The position numbers were made by a program, and so were the translations under genes. A stretch of 33,804 bases of DNA from Clostridiales bacterium (GTDB taxonomy: Bacteria > Bacillota > Clostridia > Oscillospirales > Oscillospiraceae). The stretch is taken from NCBI GenBank assembly GCA_020860385.1, contig JAJBUK010000070.1, positions 1-33,804 on the forward strand, given 5' to 3'. Shown here in pieces: positions 8,527-16,019 of the stretch. Below the pieces are notes generated by a model that made no database searches, was not told where the DNA came from, and saw nothing but the letters and a program-made list of their open reading frames with translations. Each line of letters begins with the position of its first letter. Within the stretch, counting starts at the first letter, position 1.

Positions 8527-10617
8527 TCACTCCACCTCCCGGAAGTAAAGCCCACGGGTGTAGGCGGCGGGCATCTCATCGTTCCGGCCCAGATAGCGGC
8601 CCAAAATGCGGGTGCACTCCGCCCCCGTCTCCGTGGTGAAGCGCAGCCGGGCCGCCCACAGCCCCACATGGGCGTAGACCTCCGGCTTGTCCGCCAGGAA
8701 CAGGGGGACGGCGTTCAAAATCTCGTTCCGGCAGCCGTAGGCCCGCACCACCGGGAAGCGCATCCGCTTCCGGTCAATCAGCGAGGGGGCCTGTCGGCAG
8801 CCCTCGGTGCAGCTGCCAGTGCGGTTTTTCACGATGCAGTTTTCCGTTATCATCAGGGGCAGGCGGCCATAGACCAGCAGCTCCGTATCCAGGCTCTTGG
8901 ACAAATCCCGCACCCGCTCCCGCCGCTGCTCAAAGGACAGCACCGCGGAGGCGAAACCCAGCCGTTTCAGTTCGGCAAGGGTCTCCGAATTGTAGGCCCC
9001 CAGGCCAAAGTCCCCCCGCACCACCGGGAAGCCGGCCTCCTTCGCCAGCGCCAGCCCGGCCAGGGTGGAGGCATAGGCGGTGTCCACCCCCCAGCGGCGG
9101 AGGATGGCAAGCTGCTTCAGGCAGCCCTCCCGCTCCCTGTCCCACAAAATGCGGGGCAGCGTCACCGCCGGGGTGATGCCCAGGGCCTGCATCCGGCCCA
9201 CCTGGCTTTTTGCCTGGAGCATGGCTTCCAAATCCAGCGCCACCAGCGCGGGGCGCAGCGCCAGCAATTCCTCCGTCACCTGCTCCGCCCTGGCGCAGGA
9301 CAGGTTGAACTGACACGCTTCCGCCCGATGCTCCACCTTCGGGCAGGGGGTATAAGCCCCCGTCCGCCGCTGCGGCGGGGCGATGCGCTGCCGGGAAAGG
9401 GCGTCCAGCGCCTCCCGGCGCAGGGCGTTCATCTGGGAGACGGGGAGGGAAAGCCCCTCCTCCACCTCCGCATGGACAGATTCACAGAAATAGGGGGTGC
9501 CGCCGGTCTTGGCAAGCTGCCCTTCCAGCTGCTCCGCCGTGACAGAGCGGCGGAGGGCGGCCTCCGGCGGCGGGGCGGTGACGGCGGCCCGATGTCCGTC
9601 CTCATCCTCCGCCGTGACGGCGACAGGGTCCCCCGCCCGCACCCAGGCGGACAGGCGCACCGGCACCAACGGCACCTCCCGCTGATAGCCCTTCCGGGCC
9701 TCAGCGAACAGCTGCTCCGGCAGCGGCTCCTTCTCATGGACGCCGAACATCTCCGGGCCGGTGCGGCCCTGATAGTATCCGTCCGTAAAGCCCTGACGGG
9801 AGAAGGCCAGCCGAAGCTGCTCCAGCTCCTCCCGGGTGGGGCTGCGTTTTTCTTTCAGAGCGGCGGCGTAGATGCGGGTGACGACGGCCACATACTCCGG
9901 CCGCTTCATCCTGCCCTCGATTTTGGCACAGGCCACCCCCATGTCCTCCAGCTCCTGCAAATGCCCCGCCAAGCTCATGTCCTTCAGGGACAGGGGATAG
10001 CCCTCCGCCCGCTTGCCCCAGCCGTATTGGAGGCGGCAGGGCTGGGCGCACATCCCCCGGTTGCCGCTGCGCCCGCCGATGACGGAGGAGAGGAAGCACT
10101 GACCGGAGTAGCACATACACAGCGCCCCGTGGACGAACACCTCTATCTCCACCGGGCTGTGGGCGCAGATATGGGCGATGGCGTCCTTCGACAGCTCCCG
10201 GCTCAGCACCACCCGGGTCATGCCCAGATCCGCGGCGGCCCGCACCCCATCCAGGGAATGAATCGTCATCTGGGTGGAGGCGTGGAGGGGTAAGTCCGGG
10301 GCCACCCGCCGCACCACGGCGGCCACCCCCAGATCCTGCACCAGCACCGCGTCCACCCCCAGGCCGCTGGCATAGGCAGCCAGCCGGGCCGCCTCCTCCA
10401 ACTCCCCATCCCCCAGCAGGGTGTTCAGGGTCAGGTAGACCCGTACCCCCCGGAGGTGGCAAAAGTCCACCGCCTCCCGGAGGGCGGCATCGTCAAAGTT
10501 GGCGGCGCCCCGGCGGGCGTTGAAGTTGCCGGAGCCCAGGTAAACCGCGTCCGCCCCGCTGCGCACGGCGGCAATGACCGATTCCTGCCCGCCGGCAGGG
10601 GACAGCAACTCCATCAT
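8527..10617 (-). CDS. U32 family protein (RlhA/TrhP-like), two-lobed with DUF3656-like middle
   Basis: A 696-aa U32 (peptidase-like) protein. The N-terminal half has the U32 core: LLSPAGGQESVIAAVRSGADAVYLG at the start, then EVFVHGALCMCYSGQC and GNRGMCAQPCR. Its conserved cysteines probably hold an iron-sulfur cluster. A middle region (about 340-430) resembles the DUF3656 insert, and a second U32-like barrel follows, with ENCIVKN and a further Cys pair in TGSCTEGC. Characterised relatives RlhA and TrhP take part in 23S rRNA C2501 or tRNA U34 hydroxylation, so RNA hydroxylation is more likely than proteolysis; which RNA is unknown. Two adjacent ATGs are possible starts. It follows zapA by 13 nt. 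Confidence 0.9.
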   Translation of the reverse strand: MMELLSPAGGQESVIAAVRSGADAVYLGSGNFNARRGAANFDDAALREAVDFCHLRGVRVYLTLNTLLGDGELEEAARLAAYASGLGVDAVLVQDLGVAAVVRRVAPDLPLHASTQMTIHSLDGVRAAADLGMTRVVLSRELSKDAIAHICAHSPVEIEVFVHGALCMCYSGQCFLSSVIGGRSGNRGMCAQPCRLQYGWGKRAEGYPLSLKDMSLAGHLQELEDMGVACAKIEGRMKRPEYVAVVTRIYAAALKEKRSPTREELEQLRLAFSRQGFTDGYYQGRTGPEMFGVHEKEPLPEQLFAEARKGYQREVPLVPVRLSAWVRAGDPVAVTAEDEDGHRAAVTAPPPEAALRRSVTAEQLEGQLAKTGGTPYFCESVHAEVEEGLSLPVSQMNALRREALDALSRQRIAPPQRRTGAYTPCPKVEHRAEACQFNLSCARAEQVTEELLALRPALVALDLEAMLQAKSQVGRMQALGITPAVTLPRILWDREREGCLKQLAILRRWGVDTAYASTLAGLALAKEAGFPVVRGDFGLGAYNSETLAELKRLGFASAVLSFEQRRERVRDLSKSLDTELLVYGRLPLMITENCIVKNRTGSCTEGCRQAPSLIDRKRMRFPVVRAYGCRNEILNAVPLFLADKPEVYAHVGLWAARLRFTTETGAECTRILGRYLGRNDEMPAAYTRGLYFREVE

Positions 10618-10630
10618 CGGCGGGATGCGC

Positions 10631-10948
10631 TCACTTCTTGCCCAGCTGGAGGCGGACGATTTCCCGCTTGGCCTCGCTGAGCTGGCTGTCCAGCTTGCCC
10701 TTCTCGTCCAGTGCCTCCTTCAACTGGCGGCGCAGGTCCTCGTTGGAGGCAACGGCATGGTAATAGTTATCCGCCACGTTCAGGGCGGTCATCACCGCCA
10801 CATCCAGGGCGGAGGCCCTGGAATCCCTTTGCAGTTCCGCCATCTGGGCGTCCACATAGGCGGCCACCTTCTCCACATAGGCGGTATTGTCCGCGCTGGA
10901 CAGAATGTAGTTCCGTCCCGCAACGGTGACAGTGACTTTATTTTTCAT
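10631..10948 (-). CDS. zapA: Cell division protein ZapA
   Basis: A 105-aa ZapA homologue that would bind and bundle FtsZ filaments at the Z-ring. The N-terminal part begins KNKVTVTVAGRNYILSSADNTAYVEKVAAYVD, matching the ZapA head domain. The C-terminal third (about 65-103) is a Glu/Lys/Leu-rich coiled coil. GGGAGG lies 7 nt before the ATG. It is the first gene of the minus-strand block that continues through the U32 gene, dut, maf, mreCD and PBP2, so Z-ring assembly and elongation genes would share a transcript. Confidence 0.93.
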   Translation of the reverse strand: MKNKVTVTVAGRNYILSSADNTAYVEKVAAYVDAQMAELQRDSRASALDVAVMTALNVADNYYHAVASNEDLRRQLKEALDEKGKLDSQLSEAKREIVRLQLGKK

Positions 10949-11003
10949 ACTGTTCCCTCCCGTATCTTTTTCTCAGAAGCACAGACAGACAGAATATATG
11001 AAT

Positions 11004-11009
11004 AGTATA
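11004..11009 (-). promoter_or_regulatory. Candidate extended -10 for the zapA-PBP2 block
   Basis: On the minus strand TGGTATACT provides an extended -10 about 55 nt before the zapA ATG. The -35 region is weak (TTCCCA at 18 bp). Confidence 0.45.
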
Positions 11010-11069
11010 CCACATCAGCCAGAAAATGGGAACCGTTTTTTGCAGGAATTGCAGGATTTCTCTCACCGT

Positions 11070-12257
11070 TCAGCATCTGCGCATCCCCTCCAGGTAGCTC
11101 CAGCCGCCCCGCAGCGGCTCCGGCAGGCAGAGGCCCCACAGGTCGTCCGCCCGGCGCTCCAGCCGGAACTGCTCCCCTGCCGGGCCGGTCAACCGCTTCC
11201 CCTCCGCCGGGCGGGCAATCAGTGGCGGGCCGTCCTGGCCCCGGAGGGGCCGGAGCAGGGCCTGCCCCCGTTCATCCATGGCCAGCGCCTGGAGGAAGGG
11301 GGGCGCTTCGGGGCAGTCCTCCCTGGTGATACCCAGCCAGCAGTAGAGCAGGATGCGCCGGAGGCGGGCATAGGCGTAGCGCTTCGTCTTGGCCCGGGCG
11401 CAGAAATCCTCCGGGGAGGCGGCTTCCTGGGCCGCCCGGTACAGTCGATGCTCCAGCCCTTCCGCCACGTCGGGCAGGCGGGCGAAGTCCTCCGGTGCAG
11501 CCTGCCGGAGGGCAGCGAGAATGGCCCGGTCGCACCGGCGCTGGTCGGCGGGAAGCCTGCCCGCCTCAGCAAACCGGAGCAGCAGCGCCCCCGCCTCCGG
11601 TGGCATCTTCTCCGCCGCCGCCTGGAACTGCCCCTGATACAGTAACCCCCGCAGGGCGGAGGCGGACACCACCTCCCCCTCCAGCGCTCCGCTGTCATGG
11701 GCCGCCCCCTGCCGCCGGACGGGGAAGGGGCGGATGCCACTGCCCCGGAGGGCGCGCAGGTACTCCACCGCCAGCAGGTCGTTGGGTTGGCGGAGTACCT
11801 GGGCCCCCTCCCCGATGAGTTGGGCCACCGCCCGCTCCCGGGCGGCGGCAAAGGAGCAGCCCCCGGCCAGCTCCGTTTTCAGCCGCTGGCGATACTCCTC
11901 CGTCTCCAGGGCGTCCGCCGCCCGCTGGAGGCGGGCCAGGTCGCCGCACTCGCTGCCAAAGACCAGCACAGTGACCCCCACCTGTTGCAGCAGCGCCACG
12001 CCGCCCCGGGCGAACCGCTCCGCGGAAGCGCAGGCGAAGGTGACGGGGAGTAGCAGCACCAGGTTCGCCCCGCCGGTCAGCGCCAGTTCCGCCCTGTCCT
12101 GCTTGGCCAGCGCCGCCGCGCTCCCCCGCTGGGTGAAGCTGCCGCTCATGGCCACCGCGATGGCGCACCCCGGAAAGGCCTCCCGGACCTGCCGGAGCAG
12201 GTAGGCGTGGCCCCGGTGGAAGGGGTCAAACTCCGCCACAATGCCAACAATTTCCAT
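11070..12257 (-). CDS. tmcAL: tRNA(Met) cytidine acetate ligase TmcAL
   Basis: A 395-aa COG1323/YlbM-family protein. In Bacillus, TmcAL uses acetate and ATP to form acetyl-AMP and then N4-acetylcytidine at position 34 of elongator tRNA-Met. The N-terminal nucleotidyltransferase fold is clear: VGIVAEFDPFHRGHAYLL with the HxGH signature (H14-RG-H17), then AMSGSFTQRG (residues 36-45) and the KQDRAELAL helix. A later Arg/Lys-rich segment (KTKRYAYARLRRILLY) fits tRNA contact. It ends 121 nt before the zapA start. Its own start lies 172 nt from ackA in divergent orientation, which places two acetate-using enzymes side by side. Confidence 0.92.
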   Translation of the reverse strand: MEIVGIVAEFDPFHRGHAYLLRQVREAFPGCAIAVAMSGSFTQRGSAAALAKQDRAELALTGGANLVLLLPVTFACASAERFARGGVALLQQVGVTVLVFGSECGDLARLQRAADALETEEYRQRLKTELAGGCSFAAARERAVAQLIGEGAQVLRQPNDLLAVEYLRALRGSGIRPFPVRRQGAAHDSGALEGEVVSASALRGLLYQGQFQAAAEKMPPEAGALLLRFAEAGRLPADQRRCDRAILAALRQAAPEDFARLPDVAEGLEHRLYRAAQEAASPEDFCARAKTKRYAYARLRRILLYCWLGITREDCPEAPPFLQALAMDERGQALLRPLRGQDGPPLIARPAEGKRLTGPAGEQFRLERRADDLWGLCLPEPLRGGWSYLEGMRRC

Positions 12258-12315
12258 ATCCCATCACCGCCGCAAAAAAGTTTGCCTTCTGTCCTGACTT
12301 TTTAGCAAAAATTGC

Positions 12316-12344
12316 TTGTTCCTTTTTTAGAAACGTTGTATAAT
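12316..12344 (+). promoter_or_regulatory. Sigma-A promoter of ackA
   Basis: TTGTTC at 12316-12321 and a perfect TATAAT at 12339-12344 are separated by 17 bp. They lie about 85 nt before the ackA ATG. Confidence 0.8.
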
Positions 12345-12429
12345 AGTCTTGCATATAACCTTGTATGAGTATAACACAAGCCGTATGCCCCATGCAAGCT
12401 GCAAAAGATGTAAAGGAGTCGATTCAAAC

Positions 12430-13641
12430 ATGAATATTCTGGTGATCAATGCTGGCAGCTCTTCCTTAAAATATCAGCTGCTGGACCCCGAGACCGGCGT
12501 GCTAAAGGCCAAGGGCCTGTGCGAGCGCATCGGCATTGACGGCAAATTTACCTATAAGCCCGCTGTGGAGGGCAAGGCCCCCCAGAACGCTGTGGACATC
12601 CCCATGCCCACCCATTCCGAGGCCATCCAGGCCGTGCTGAATGCCCTGGTAGACTCTGAGAACGGCGTCCTCTCCTCCATGAGCGAGATCGACGCTGTGG
12701 GCCACCGCGTCGTCCACGGCGGCGAGTCCTTCGCCGCCTCCGCCCTCATCACGCCGGACATGATGAAGGCTGTGGAAGCCTGCAACCCCCTGGCCCCGCT
12801 GCACAACCCCGCCAACATCATCGGCATCAACGCCTGCACCGCCGTGCTGGGTGAGGACGTGCCCCAGGTGGCCGTGTTTGACACCGCCTTCCACCAGACC
12901 ATGCCCGAAGTGGCCTATATGTACGCCATCCCTTATGAGTATTATGAGAACGACAAGCTGCGCCGCTATGGCTTCCACGGCACCAGCCACCGTTTCGTCT
13001 CCGCCCGGGCTGCCGCCATGCTGGGTAAGCCCATTGAGGAGCTGAAAATCATCACCTGCCACCTGGGCAACGGCTCCTCCATCTGCGCCGTGAAGAATGG
13101 CAAGAGCGTGGATACCTCCATGGGCCTGACCCCCCTGGCCGGCCTGCCCATGGGCACCCGCTCCGGCGATATGGACGCCGGCGTCATGGAGTACATCATG
13201 AACAAGTACGACGTGGACATGAAGGGCATGATGAACATCCTGAACAAGAAGTCCGGCGTGGCAGGCGTCTCCGGCGTCTCCTCCGACTTCCGGGACCTGG
13301 ACGCCGCCGACGCCGCGGGCAACCACCGCGCCGCCCTGGCCAAACAGATGTTCTGCTATGACGTGAAGAAGTACATCGGCTCCTATGCTGCCGCCATGGG
13401 CGGAGTGGACGCCATCGTCTTTACCGCCGGTGTGGGCGAGAACAGCCCCGCCCTCCGCACGGAAATGACCTCCGGCCTGGAGTTCATGGGCGTCGCCCCC
13501 ATCGACCAGGAGAAGAACCAGCTTCGCGGCGCCGAGGTGGACATCTCCGGCGAAGGCTCCCAGGTGCGGGTGCTGGTCATCCCCACCAACGAGGAACTGA
13601 TGATCGCCATGGACACCGCCGAAATCGTCAAGGCCCTGTAA
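12430..13641 (+). CDS. ackA: Acetate kinase
   Basis: Cytoplasmic acetokinase interconverting acetyl phosphate plus ADP with acetate plus ATP, the ATP-yielding step of acetate fermentation. The 403-aa protein has family signatures: [18 protein letters not shown] at the start (conserved Asn7), [46 protein letters not shown] and [10 protein letters not shown]. The ATG at 12430 is chosen because homologues begin [12 protein letters not shown] and AAGGAG stands 12 nt upstream. Earlier in-frame codons only add non-conserved residues. No pta gene is adjacent, so phosphotransacetylase must be elsewhere. Confidence 0.97.
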   Translation: MNILVINAGSSSLKYQLLDPETGVLKAKGLCERIGIDGKFTYKPAVEGKAPQNAVDIPMPTHSEAIQAVLNALVDSENGVLSSMSEIDAVGHRVVHGGESFAASALITPDMMKAVEACNPLAPLHNPANIIGINACTAVLGEDVPQVAVFDTAFHQTMPEVAYMYAIPYEYYENDKLRRYGFHGTSHRFVSARAAAMLGKPIEELKIITCHLGNGSSICAVKNGKSVDTSMGLTPLAGLPMGTRSGDMDAGVMEYIMNKYDVDMKGMMNILNKKSGVAGVSGVSSDFRDLDAADAAGNHRAALAKQMFCYDVKKYIGSYAAAMGGVDAIVFTAGVGENSPALRTEMTSGLEFMGVAPIDQEKNQLRGAEVDISGEGSQVRVLVIPTNEELMIAMDTAEIVKAL

Positions 13642-13734
13642 GCTTATCCCTCTCATACGCAGGCACTGTAAGGGAGTGCGAAGGGCGTCCGCGCCCCCAA
13701 ATCCCCGCTATCGGAACGCTGCTCACCCCGGCCT

Positions 13735-13766
13735 GAGGGCCGGGGGCAGAATACTGCCCGACGTGC
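13735..13766 (+). repeat. Two adjacent GC hairpins sharing a G-run
   Basis: CCCCGGCC/GGCCGGGG and GGGCAG/CTGCCC are perfect arms. They share part of a G5 run, so the two stems compete for pairing. They lie in the 220-nt gap after ackA. There is no T-tract, so termination is doubtful. Confidence 0.55.
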
Positions 13767-13794
13767 TTGAAACGGTTTCTGTTCGTGCGATACT
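13767..13794 (+). promoter_or_regulatory. Candidate promoter and palindrome for the FUSC gene
   Basis: TTGAAA and GATACT are spaced by 16 bp, with an upstream TGC making the -10 extended. A perfect palindrome GAAACGGTTTC (13769-13779) overlaps the -35 and spacer and could be an operator. Confidence 0.5.
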
Positions 13795-13802
13795 CTCCCT
13801 TT

Positions 13803-13838
13803 CGTCGCCGCCAACAGGTTCCTGCCGGTTGGGTGACG
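13803..13838 (+). promoter_or_regulatory. Hairpin in the FUSC leader, next to the ribosome site
   Basis: CGTCGCC pairs with GGTGACG (one G-U), enclosing CCAAC/GTTGG. The stem ends about 8 nt before the GGAGGAG ribosome site, so it is in position to influence translation. No known riboswitch class was recognised. Confidence 0.5.
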
Positions 13839-13861
13839 AAAAAACGGAGGAGAACCATACC

Positions 13862-14431
13862 ATGAAACCCGAAAAAGAGAAAGCTACTATCACCCTGCTG
13901 GACGTGCGCATGGCAGTCAGCGTCCTGATTTGCTACACCGCCGCTATGCTGCTGGCCGACGTGGCAGGCATCAAGTTCACCTGGGGGAATTATTCCCTGG
14001 AGATCCTGCAAAAAATGACCTGCTGCATCTCCTGCTTCCTGTGCTGCCAGGATAACACCAAGGTCAGCCTGAGGGCAGGCATCAACCGTCTCATCATCAC
14101 CGCCATCGGCGGCATCGTCGCCATCGTCATCATCGCCCTGGACTGCGTAATCGGCAATGACTGGGTGGAGATGCTGATGATCGTGGCCGGTGTGCTGCTG
14201 ACCCTGTTCCTGTGCAAGCTGGCCGGGGTGCCGTACATCAACGCCCGCATCGGCTGCGTGACGCTGATTCTGGTGTCCTGCACCCTGAACTCCACCGCCC
14301 GCATCTGGTACGGTGTGTTCCGTCTGGTGTCCACCCTGTTCGCCGTGCTGGTGGTGCTGCTGGTCACCTGGGTCTTCGACAAGATTCAGGCGAGCCGCGC
14401 CCCCGCTGAGGAGCAGACGGCGGCTCAGTAA
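13862..14431 (+). CDS. FUSC / aromatic acid exporter-like membrane protein
   Basis: A 189-aa protein with about four to five membrane helices (for example VRMAVSVLICYTAAMLLADVA, LIITAIGGIVAIVIIALDCVI and VFRLVSTLFAVLVVLLVTWVF). Features of the FUSC/ArAE_1 domain are present: an early R(M/L)A helix and R-x-G-x-x-R-x-x-x-T-x-x-G-G-x-x-A before the second helix pair. Relatives are thought to export aromatic acids or other small organic molecules; the substrate here is unknown. It lacks the large soluble C-terminal domain of longer FUSC proteins. The ATG at 13862 is chosen over earlier frame-open codons because GGAGGAG lies about 9 nt upstream. A transposon-like element begins 5 nt after the stop. 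Confidence 0.8.
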   Translation: MKPEKEKATITLLDVRMAVSVLICYTAAMLLADVAGIKFTWGNYSLEILQKMTCCISCFLCCQDNTKVSLRAGINRLIITAIGGIVAIVIIALDCVIGNDWVEMLMIVAGVLLTLFLCKLAGVPYINARIGCVTLILVSCTLNSTARIWYGVFRLVSTLFAVLVVLLVTWVFDKIQASRAPAEEQTAAQ

Positions 14432-14436
14432 CTTAA

Positions 14437-14700
14437 GGAACCTCTGAACAAATGCACTTCGGCGCCTTGCGGTAAATTTGCGCCATTGGATAAGTGGAGC
14501 GCAAGATGAACAAATCACTTCGGTTCAAAGTGGCTTCGCCAGCATAGCTGGCTCAGGATTTTGCTAAAAATATGCCACTGGCATATTTTTACGCAAAATC
14601 TTGCAAAAGCTTGAAATTTGTCGGGATTTCTGCGCCTTTGCGCTTTTTTACAACGTAAATTTCCCCGCAATTCGCCCTCGTCCATTATTCAGAGGTTCTC
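14437..14700. mobile_element. MITE-like palindromic element (non-autonomous)
   Basis: About 264 bp with imperfect terminal inverted repeats: GGAACCTCTGAACAA at the left, and the reverse complement of the right end reads GAGAACCTCTGAATAA. Resemblance continues inward (TTGCGGTAAATTT against TTGCGGGGAAATTT). The interior holds nested hairpins: GCCAGC-ATA-GCTGGC at 14538-14552, and a central stem at 14557-14600 with AAAAATATGCCA/TGGCATATTTTT arms inside GATTTTGC/GCAAAATC. It carries no transposase and no credible ORF. Target-site duplication is not clear. The central stem could also terminate FUSC transcription. Confidence 0.75.
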
Positions 14701-14790
14701 AAGAATTTATATGAGCTGTTGAGACGATAAGGTTTGTTCTGGGTTACAAAGTATTTCCCGCAACATTGTATTCATTTAGGGGAGAGAATT

Positions 14791-14985
14791 ATGAGAGTAT
14801 CATTTACTACTTACAAAAATTCTTCAGCTGCAACAGCACTCAGTATTTTGGGAACTTGTTCTGCACTCATAGGACTTTTTTCCATGATGATAAGCGTTAT
14901 GATGCTGATTCAAAGTGTAGATGAAGATTCTGTTGGCACGATGATAGTTGGTGTTCTGTTTTTTTTTTGCTTGGATTATGGATGA
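14791..14985 (+). CDS. N-terminal part of a small membrane protein, cut by a T10 run
   Basis: No family recognised. From ATG 14791 (GGGGAGAG 7 nt upstream) the frame gives 64 aa: a short polar start, one hydrophobic helix (about residues 15-42, ALSILGTCSALIGLFSMM), a DEDS loop, then the start of a second helix (MIVGVLFFF). That second helix is broken at ten T residues (14959-14968), after which this frame reads CLDYG and stops. The -1 frame continues the helix naturally into a soluble C-terminal region (next entry). Base composition and codon use are strikingly AT-rich compared with every neighbour, which suggests transfer. The halves may be one frameshifted gene or one gene decoded by slippage. 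Confidence 0.6.
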   Translation: MRVSFTTYKNSSAATALSILGTCSALIGLFSMMISVMMLIQSVDEDSVGTMIVGVLFFFCLDYG

Positions 14986-15212
14986 CACAACAGGCGCAGA
15001 AAGTCAGTAAACGAAAAATGATCAACCAGATAATTCAGGAAATTCGGACAAAGGGTTTGGAACAGCAGATACAGTATTCGTATGAAGCGGCAGTGCAGCT
15101 GTATAATCTAGCGCCGGATAAGATGATGCTGGAATATATACGTTCTCTGAATCCGCAATTTGCGCAAAGCATTCAGATGGCATCGGATAACCAAAAGAAA
15201 AAGGGCATATAA
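14967..15212 (+). CDS. C-terminal part of the same small membrane protein (-1 frame)
   Basis: This frame enters through the T10 run and gives LLGLWMTQQAQKVSKRK, which finishes the second membrane helix. It is followed by about 65 soluble, Gln/Lys-rich residues (IQEIRTKGLEQQIQYSYEAA to DNQKKKGI). No ribosome site suits an independent start within it. Joined to the upstream part through one extra T, it makes a protein of about 140 aa with two helices and a cytoplasmic tail. It shares the AT-rich composition of the first half. Confidence 0.5.
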   Translation: MLGLWMTQQAQKVSKRKMINQIIQEIRTKGLEQQIQYSYEAAVQLYNLAPDKMMLEYIRSLNPQFAQSIQMASDNQKKKGI

Positions 15213-15217
15213 GGGGT

Positions 15218-15287
15218 ATGATATGCTCCCTTTATGAGAGACAGTAAAAAAACGAAAACGCTGTTAATCATGAAGGGAGCATATCAT
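15218..15287. repeat. Long inverted repeat after the AT-rich gene
   Basis: Arms 15218-15237 and 15268-15287 match at 19 of 20 positions (core ATGATATGCTCCCTT). Further CAG/CTG pairing lies inside the 30-nt loop. There is no T-tract, so it is a weak terminator at best; it could be a mobile-element end or a small repeat. Confidence 0.7.
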
Positions 15288-15331
15288 TCTGCCGGAGGGT
15301 CTTTTCTCATCCGAACGGAAGGAGTGCCCCT

Positions 15332-15964
15332 ATGAAAACCATTCTGCTGACCGGCTTCGACCCCTTCGGAGCGGACGCCGTCAACCCCTCCTGGGAGGCG
15401 CTAACCCTCCTCCCCGACCAGGTGGAGGGGGTGTGCCTGGTCAAACGGCGGCTGCCGGTGGCCTATGACCGGGTGGCCGGACTGCTGGCCCAGGCGGTGG
15501 AGGAGGTAAGGCCAGACGCGGTGCTCTGCGTCGGTCAGGCGGGCGGACGCACCGGCCTGACCCCGGAGCTGGCTGCCCTCAACTGGAGGGACTCCGCCCT
15601 GGCGGACAACGACGGCGTGCGTTACGACGGCGTCCCCATCTGCCCGGAGGGCCCGGCGGCTTACTTCGCCACCGTCCCGGTGAAGGAGATGGTAGCAGCC
15701 ATCCAGGCCGCCGGAATCCCCGCCGCCCTGTCCTGTTCGGCGGGGGCCTATGTCTGCAACAGCACCCTGTACCATCTGCTGCGGCTGCTGGAGGAGCGGT
15801 ACCCCACCGTGGAGGGCGGGTTCCTCCATGTGCCCTACGCCTGCGGGCAGGTGCTATGCCGCCCTGGCGCGCCCTCCCTGCCGCTGCCCCTGATTGCAAA
15901 GGGTATCCAGGCGGCGGCTGTGGCCGTCGCAAGGGAGTTGGAGCGCCGGAAAACCCATCCATAA
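15332..15964 (+). CDS. pcp: Pyroglutamyl peptidase I (pyrrolidone-carboxylate peptidase)
   Basis: Cysteine peptidase of family C15 that removes N-terminal pyroglutamate from peptides, 210 aa (typical length). It starts KTILLTGFDPFGADAVNPSW. The catalytic residues are in the expected contexts: Glu79 in GLTPEL, Cys142 in SAGAYVCNSTLYH and His166 in GGFLHVPY. GGAAGGAG precedes the ATG by about 8 nt. It stands alone, downstream of the AT-rich island, and returns to the high-GC composition of the rest of the window. Confidence 0.95.
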   Translation: MKTILLTGFDPFGADAVNPSWEALTLLPDQVEGVCLVKRRLPVAYDRVAGLLAQAVEEVRPDAVLCVGQAGGRTGLTPELAALNWRDSALADNDGVRYDGVPICPEGPAAYFATVPVKEMVAAIQAAGIPAALSCSAGAYVCNSTLYHLLRLLEERYPTVEGGFLHVPYACGQVLCRPGAPSLPLPLIAKGIQAAAVAVARELERRKTHP

Positions 15965-15969
15965 CCGCA

Positions 15970-16001
15970 AAAAACTGCCGGTCACCTGGGTGACCGGCAG
16001 C
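15970..16001. terminator. Terminator between convergent pcp and coiled-coil gene
   Basis: CTGCCGGTCACC and GGTGACCGGCAG (15975-16000) are perfect 12-bp arms around TG. Six A residues on the left become a U-tract for the minus-strand gene ending at 16020; the plus-strand side is less T-rich. Confidence 0.85.
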
Positions 16002-16019
16002 TTGTATTTCTGCCGAGCC

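Noticed and set aside
13628-14518. 296-aa minus-strand frame over the FUSC gene and its leader
   Set aside because: Covers a gene with clear membrane helices and a good ribosome site; the protein is His/Gln/Asp-rich and featureless.
14437-15287. A CRISPR array or tRNA-linked integration site in the AT-rich island
   Set aside because: There are no regularly spaced direct repeats and no tRNA gene; repeats here are inverted, not direct.
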